Part shown: positions 12,953-13,414 of the stretch, piece by piece
Layout of the letters: the number at the start of each line of letters is the position of its first letter
How positions within the stretch are numbered: position 1 is the first letter of the stretch
Assembly (NCBI GenBank): GCA_016202915.1
Contig: JACQNT010000095.1
Location: 1-13,414, forward strand
Origin: Acidobacteriota bacterium
GTDB taxonomy: Bacteria > Acidobacteriota > Polarisedimenticolia > Gp22-AA2
Length of the DNA stretch: 13,414 bases
Reading direction: 5' to 3'
Program-made: the position numbers and the translations under genes
Notes under the pieces: model-generated
The model's input: the letters and a program-made list of their open reading frames with translations, nothing else
Told to the model about the DNA's origin: nothing
Database searches by the model: none

Positions 12953-12975
12953 ATCAGAAACCGGGGATAGTTCGG

Positions 12976-12984
12976 CCCAGAAAT
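12976..12984 (+). repeat. Right 9-bp direct repeat flanking the mobile element
   Basis: CCCAGAAAT is identical in sequence and orientation to 12492-12500 and begins at the base after the element's right end. It is interpreted as the second half of a target-site duplication. Confidence 0.6.
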
Positions 12985-12987
12985 GGG

Positions 12988-13016
12988 TTGCCGGGCGGGC
13001 GGATGGGCGGTATATG
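12988..13016 (+). promoter_or_regulatory. Candidate promoter of the FG-GAP-type gene
   Basis: TTGCCG (12988-12993) and TATATG (13011-13016) are 17 nt apart, each matching consensus at four positions. Transcription would begin near 13023, and AGAGGT at 13034-13039 provides a ribosome binding site for the ATG at 13044. The -35 begins 4 nt after the flanking repeat of the mobile element. Confidence 0.45.
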
Positions 13017-13043
13017 CTCTCTGTCCACCACCCAGAGGTCGAT

Positions 13044-13414
13044 ATGACCCCAGTTCCGCCGCCCCGGCCCGCGCCCCGTGTTCTCGCGCTTGTGGCGCTC
13101 CTCGCCCTCTGGACAGGAGGGGACTCCCCCCGCCCGGCCGGTACGTCCGGCGAGGCGGCCGGCCAGGCGATCCAGGGACTGCAGGGAGGCATCCCGAAGA
13201 GCCCTCCCTTCCTCGCCGGCTTCCCGATCCTGTTCCACCGCACCATCGACTACCGCCCCAGGGAGGGGGCCGGGGTGGCGGCGGACCTCGACGCCGACGG
13301 CAGGGTGGAACTGGTGGTGTCGATCCCCTCGGGCCTCGTGACAGTCATCCGCCCCGACGGCACGCGGGCGCCCGGCTGGCCGCGCACCTTCGAGCGGCTG
13401 CCGCAGCCGGCGTA
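13044..13414 (+). CDS. Secreted FG-GAP/VCBS-repeat-type protein (partial, 3' end outside)
   Basis: The first 123 codons are present and the frame is open at the window edge. A signal peptide is likely: basic/Pro-rich start, then VLALVALLALW (about residues 13-23) without a lipobox Cys. Residues 57-70 (SPPFLAGFPILFH) and the segment GVAADLDADGRVELVVSIPSGLVTVIRPDGTRAPGWP (about 80-116) show the D-x-D-x-D-G calcium-loop followed by a beta-strand, typical of FG-GAP/VCBS repeats that build beta-propellers in surface or secreted proteins. More repeats are expected beyond the window. The start at 13044 is favoured by AGAGGT at good spacing; an in-frame ATG at 13014 lies within the candidate -10. Confidence 0.75.
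   Translation, partial: MTPVPPPRPAPRVLALVALLALWTGGDSPRPAGTSGEAAGQAIQGLQGGIPKSPPFLAGFPILFHRTIDYRPREGAGVAADLDADGRVELVVSIPSGLVTVIRPDGTRAPGWPRTFERLPQPA

Larger units (their letters stand above)
12501..12975 (+). mobile_element. Expanded 475-bp MITE-like element with inverted arms, no transposase
   Basis: The left end CTGAGACATCCCC is mirrored by CCGAACTATCCCC read inward from 12975, followed on both sides by TTTCTG and TGGC at the same distance. Subterminal arms of about 170-180 bp are imperfect inverted copies of each other; for example 12614-12644 matches the reverse complement of 12832-12862 at 28 of 31 positions. Each arm also folds on itself. The central 100 bp matches the compact copy at 10763-10943. 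The 9-bp repeat CCCAGAAAT abuts both ends. ORFs through it are arginine/proline/glycine-rich, resemble no family and disagree between strands, so no protein is called. It occupies nearly all of the 590-bp gap between the divergent gltX and FG-GAP genes. It is probably non-autonomous, mobilised by a transposase encoded elsewhere. Confidence 0.65.

Noticed and set aside
12463..12954. 163-residue open frame on the minus strand through the repeat element
   Set aside because: It is Arg/Pro/Gly-rich, crosses both inverted arms, and is explained by very high GC and few stop codons; no family resemblance.
12501..12975. Known structural RNA such as RNase P RNA, 6S RNA, tmRNA or SRP RNA
   Set aside because: None of the conserved sequence motifs of those RNAs was found, and homology to a second intergenic copy with direct-repeat flanks fits a mobile element better.
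1..13414. CRISPR array, prophage genes or transposase genes
   Set aside because: No regularly spaced short repeats, phage structural motifs or transposase domains were seen on either strand.

Overview
The window is high-GC, gene-dense bacterial chromosome with short intergenic gaps, frequent GTG starts and 4-bp GTGA stop/start overlaps. The secreted FG-GAP/VCBS-type protein, the secreted protein ending in a YYLARAxNxCGxGSYG-like domain, the DUF547 lipoprotein and the COG2945 hydrolase together fit an uncultured, probably aerobic or microaerobic soil or sediment lineage such as Acidobacteriota. No phylogenetic marker was compared, so the phylum is a guess.

Layout. Positions 1-691 (minus strand) hold the first codons of a possible DUF47/PhoU-like gene and a flavin reductase. 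Positions 800-3009 (plus) hold a mercuric-reductase-like flavoprotein translationally coupled to a TVP38/TMEM64 (VTT) membrane protein. A probably leaderless alpha/beta hydrolase follows (3047-3715). A promoter at 3712-3740 then drives a tight three-gene unit: periplasmic cytochrome c, DUF523/TudS-like Fe-S protein and aldo/keto reductase (3801-5979). Next on the plus strand are a secreted protein with a calcium-loop motif (6050-7165), a B12-binding radical SAM enzyme (7197-8726) and an NADPH-dependent FMN reductase (8751-9323). The last overlaps the 3' end of a convergent DUF547 lipoprotein, which is coupled to a small zf-TFIIB zinc-ribbon protein (minus, 9292-10463).

The right third is an information-processing island on the minus strand: gltX (glutamyl-tRNA synthetase, 10945-12453), then tRNA-Gln(CUG) and tRNA-Glu(CUC) with their own near-consensus promoter (TTGACA-17-TAGAAT). 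A divergent secreted FG-GAP/VCBS-type gene starts at 13044 and runs off the window.

The most unusual content is non-coding. gltX is bracketed by two copies, in opposite orientation, of a GC-rich intergenic element with no transposase. The right copy (12501-12975, 475 bp) has terminal inverted repeats, is abutted on both sides by the 9-bp direct repeat CCCAGAAAT, and lies exactly between the candidate divergent promoters of gltX and the FG-GAP gene. The left copy (10763-10943, 181 bp) lies between the gltX stop codon and the tRNA promoter. It shares the ends and core of the right copy but lacks two long hairpin arms, which in the right copy are inverted homologues of one another. This looks like a MITE-like, non-autonomous mobile family in a compact and an expanded form.
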